A stretch of 64,000 nt of DNA, from contig RMBW01000018.1 of NCBI GenBank assembly GCA_004009845.1, positions 62,001 to 126,000 on the forward strand, given 5' to 3'. This document shows positions 61,349 to 64,000 of the stretch, in pieces. A model generated the notes under the pieces. It did not search any database. It was not told where the DNA came from and saw only the letters and a list, made by a program, of their open reading frames with translations. Within the stretch, counting starts at the first letter, position 1. The number at the start of each line of letters is the position of its first letter. The translations under genes were made by a program, and so were the position numbers. The DNA is from Davidsoniella eucalypti (Eukaryota; Ascomycota; Sordariomycetes; Microascales; Ceratocystidaceae).

Positions 61349-63212
61349 ATGTTTTCCAGAGCCCTCAGAACCAGCCGCGCGCTGCCTAGTGTCCGCCTGC
61401 CTTCCGCCGTTGTTTCGTCGCGATCGGTAACCACAAGCGCCGCTGGCGCTTCGGTCGAGAAGAGCACTATTCCCAAGGTACGGCTGATACCCAGAGCATA
61501 TATGCACCGAGATGAAGCCCTCCGACTACTTTGTTTATCCAGGGCCCATCAGTTATCTTGCTTTTCACACCACTAGTCCCCGGCCAATTGCCGTCCGAGA
61601 GCAGAAGCACAACCGGATAAAAAAGCCTCTTGTTTGCTGTCCATTTCCACCTTGAGCTTCTCGCCCTTTTTGCTTGCCATTGCCTTTCCCTCTGCTCCAT
61701 CCAAGACGGCCGTTTCTCTCTGCTAGATCATCAACTATCCGGAAAACATCGATACTGCCTGGACTTCATCTTTTTGTCTATTTTGCTTGGCTATATCACT
61801 TACGAAACACAATTGGCTAACCCAAGCGCCGCCTTATCTAGTCCGAGGATGTGCCTTTCTCCGTCACCCTTAGCGACGAGTCTTTCGAGACCTACGAGCT
61901 GGACCCCCCTCCTTACACTCTCGATGTCACCAAGAAGGAGCTGAAGAAGATGTACACCAACATGGTCACCATCCGGTAAGAACTCCCCGATCACAAAATG
62001 AATATCTCTTGGTCGCGGCTGAGCGGGATGTCTCGATCTCCGGGCCTGATATCCGAATACCCATGCTCTATCTGCGATGCAGTTTGCCGTGGCTTTATCC
62101 ACCCTGTCAATGGGCTAACCATCAACGAAAATGCTAACGTATATCATCTTCCCTTCCTCTAGCCAGATGGAGATGGCTGCCGACCGTCTGTACAAGGAGA
62201 AGAAGATTCGTGGTTTCTGCCACCTGGTCACTGGCCAAGAGGCCGTTTGCGTTGGTATCGAGAGCGCCCTGACACCCCAGGACGACATCATCACCGCCTA
62301 CCGCTGCCACGGTTATGCCCTGATGCGTGGTGCCACTATTCGCTCCATTGTCGGTGAGTTGCTGGGCCGTGAGGGCGGTATCGTCCACGGTAAGGGTGGT
62401 TCCATGCACATGTTCACCAACGGATTCTACGGTGGTAACGGTATCGTCGGTGCTCAGGTCCCCGTCGGTGCTGGTCTGGCCTTCGCCCACAAGTACAACA
62501 ACCGCAAGAACGCCTCCATTGTCCTGTACGGTGATGGTGCTTCCAACCAGGGTCAAGTCTTCGAGGCCTTCAACATGGCTAAGCTTTGGAACCTGCCCGC
62601 CATGTTCGGCTGCGAGAGTGAGTCTATTCCTTCCTGTGTTACTAGTGGAAATATGCATATACTCCAAATAGTTATTCGCATTGCTAACCTCTCATCTTCT
62701 TAACAGACAACAAGTACGGTATGGGTACCTCCGCCGCTCGCTCCTCTGCTCTGACTGAGTACTACAAGCGTGGCCAGTACATCCCCGGTCTGAAGGTCAA
62801 CGGCATGGACGCCCTGTCTGTCAAGGCCGCTGTCAAGTACGGTAAGGAGTTCACCACCTCCGGCAACGGTCCTCTTGTCCTGGAGTACGTCACCTACCGC
62901 TACGGTGGTCACTCCATGTCTGACCCCGGTACCACCTACCGTACCCGTGAGGAGGTCCAGCGCATGCGTTCGACCAACGACCCCATCTCTGGCCTGAAGC
63001 AGCAGCTGCTTGACTGGGAGATCTGCAGCGAGGAGGAGCTCAAGAAGCTGGATAAGCAGTCGCGCGCTTTCGTCGCTTCCGAGGTCGCCATCGCCGAGGC
63101 CATGGCCGTCCCTGAGGCCACATCCGACAACCTGTACAAGGATATCTACGTCAAGGGTTCCGAGCCCAAGTTCATCCGTGGCCGTACCATTGAGGAAGAC
63201 TACCACTACTAA
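61349..63212 (+). CDS. pda1: Pyruvate dehydrogenase E1 component, alpha subunit
   Basis: Four exons: 61349..61477, 61842..61975, 62163..62617 and 62707..63212, giving 407 residues. The N-terminus (MFSRALRTSRALPSVRLPS) is an Arg/Ser-rich mitochondrial presequence. The first intron (364 nt) is much longer than others in the window. Family features: PPYTLDVTKKELKKMY, QMEMAADRLYKEKKIRGFC, YRCHGYALMRGAT, thiamine-diphosphate motif GDGASNQGQVFEAFNMAKLW ending in CENNKYGMGTS, and the phosphorylation loop RYGGHSMSDPG. The subunit pairs with E1 beta and decarboxylates pyruvate in the mitochondrial PDH complex, controlled by PDH kinase at the conserved Ser. Codon use is strongly biased, as expected for high expression. 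Confidence 0.96.
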
Positions 63213-64000
63213 ACAGTAGCAGATTTTTAATATTCCTTCTATTTGCTCTTCTTTTAGCTATGGGCTCCTTTCTTTATGCTGTCTCCCTACATCTTTCTAT
63301 CTCTCTCTCCTCCAATATTCATCCACTTACTCTCTCCCATATCCTCATTTTCTCTCTCGCACGCATATAGCACTCATACTCTAACCCTTTTATGTCACCC
63401 ATCTATTTTGATATCTGGATACCATTGATGCCTTTCTATGGCCTTCGGAGCTAGAGAAAGAAAAAAAGAATAAAGAATGGAGCATTGTTGATAGAAAAGT
63501 TGCGTACATATCATCAAAACACCCAACGAGTTCTTCCATTTCTATCGCTCTTGTTATATTTTTATTTGTTGGTCTTAGTCTGGACTGGACTGGACTAGAC
63601 TAGGCCGGGCTACTTGGATATCTGATCTGCCGTGCTTGGGATGTGATTTGACTGTTTCTATATCTTTCTGTATATCTATTACTCTTTTGTCACAATGTAC
63701 TATGTCATAAAAATTATATTACAATTGTCCTTTTATAACTGTGATTTCAATTCTTAGTACTAGTGGAGCGTCGTATTTTACGGTATTGTTGATTTTTCTT
63801 GTAATCTCTTTTATCTCGTTGTTATTGCTTTGTTCGAGTATTTTTTATAGTGCCCCGCATCGGACCTACCGTGTACTCGATTATATTATTAGTTGTATGC
63901 AGTCGAACATGCTATCTGTAACAGGAAGGCTCAAGCCCCGCCAAGTGTTATCAGGTGGCAAAGCCGGAGCAATACACGTGGCACAATCACGCGTTAAGTG
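63213..64000. other. 3' flank of the PDH gene to window end
   Basis: AT- and pyrimidine-rich DNA with no further gene visible. Confidence 0.6.

Noticed and set aside
62134..62667. Long minus-strand frame inside the PDH gene
   Set aside because: Antisense shadow caused by the strong codon bias of the PDH gene.
1..64000. CRISPR array, rRNA operon or biosynthetic gene cluster
   Set aside because: No regularly spaced repeats, no rRNA motifs and no synthase, ligase or regulator set seen.

Overview
The window is nuclear DNA of a filamentous ascomycete fungus, most likely Pezizomycotina. The evidence is a set of short GT-AG introns (mostly about 65-150 nt) with CTAAC/CTGAC branch sites, and a gene set typical of these fungi: Insig, SIN1, ATG22, a BAH-PHD chromatin reader, an ATX2/ZIP9-type ZIP transporter and an Ark/Prk-type kinase tail. 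I cannot fix the class or genus. I see no bacterial, organellar or viral DNA, no CRISPR array, no rRNA and no secondary-metabolite cluster.

Layout. 0-4.3 kb: the C-terminal tail of an actin-regulating kinase, then a MAK11-like ribosome-biogenesis WD protein. 4.5-10.5 kb: two head-to-tail minus-strand paralogues encoding unusual zinc-finger proteins whose fingers have adjacent cysteines (CC-x12-H-x6-H), followed by an Insig gene on the same strand. 13-17.5 kb: AT-rich non-coding DNA. 17.5-20.3 kb: TORC2 subunit SIN1. 20.3-23.3 kb: non-coding. 23.3-31.4 kb: a small GPI-anchored Ser/Thr/Ala-rich cell-wall protein, an NFKBIL1/J-like protein divergent from a ZIP transporter, initiator tRNA-Met and ATG22. 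32-36.3 kb: a BAH-PHD protein, actin-capping protein beta and an 86-residue protein of unknown function. 36.3-50.5 kb: a 14-kb gene desert. 50.5-55.8 kb: an MFS sugar transporter facing an F-box/WD40 protein. 55.8-61.3 kb: mostly non-coding, with an intron-bearing tRNA-Leu-like gene. 61.3-63.2 kb: pyruvate dehydrogenase E1 alpha.

The genes do not form one pathway. They are housekeeping and signalling genes (actin, TORC2, ubiquitin ligase, autophagy, sterol control, carbon entry) spaced by long AT-rich DNA. Codon choice in the PDH gene and the sugar transporter looks strongly biased to C- and G-ending codons, as expected of highly expressed genes.

Three signals are least explained by standard annotation. 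The first is a roughly 40-nt dispersed element in four copies; three copies have 11-14 bp target-site duplications and the tails are A-rich, which looks like a very short LINE-mobilised retroposon. The second is the CC-type zinc-finger family with fresh in-frame module duplication. The third is a second dispersed repeat whose two copies both lie just upstream of tRNA or tRNA-like genes. Very small exons (6, 17 and 27 nt) also occur in three transporter-type genes.
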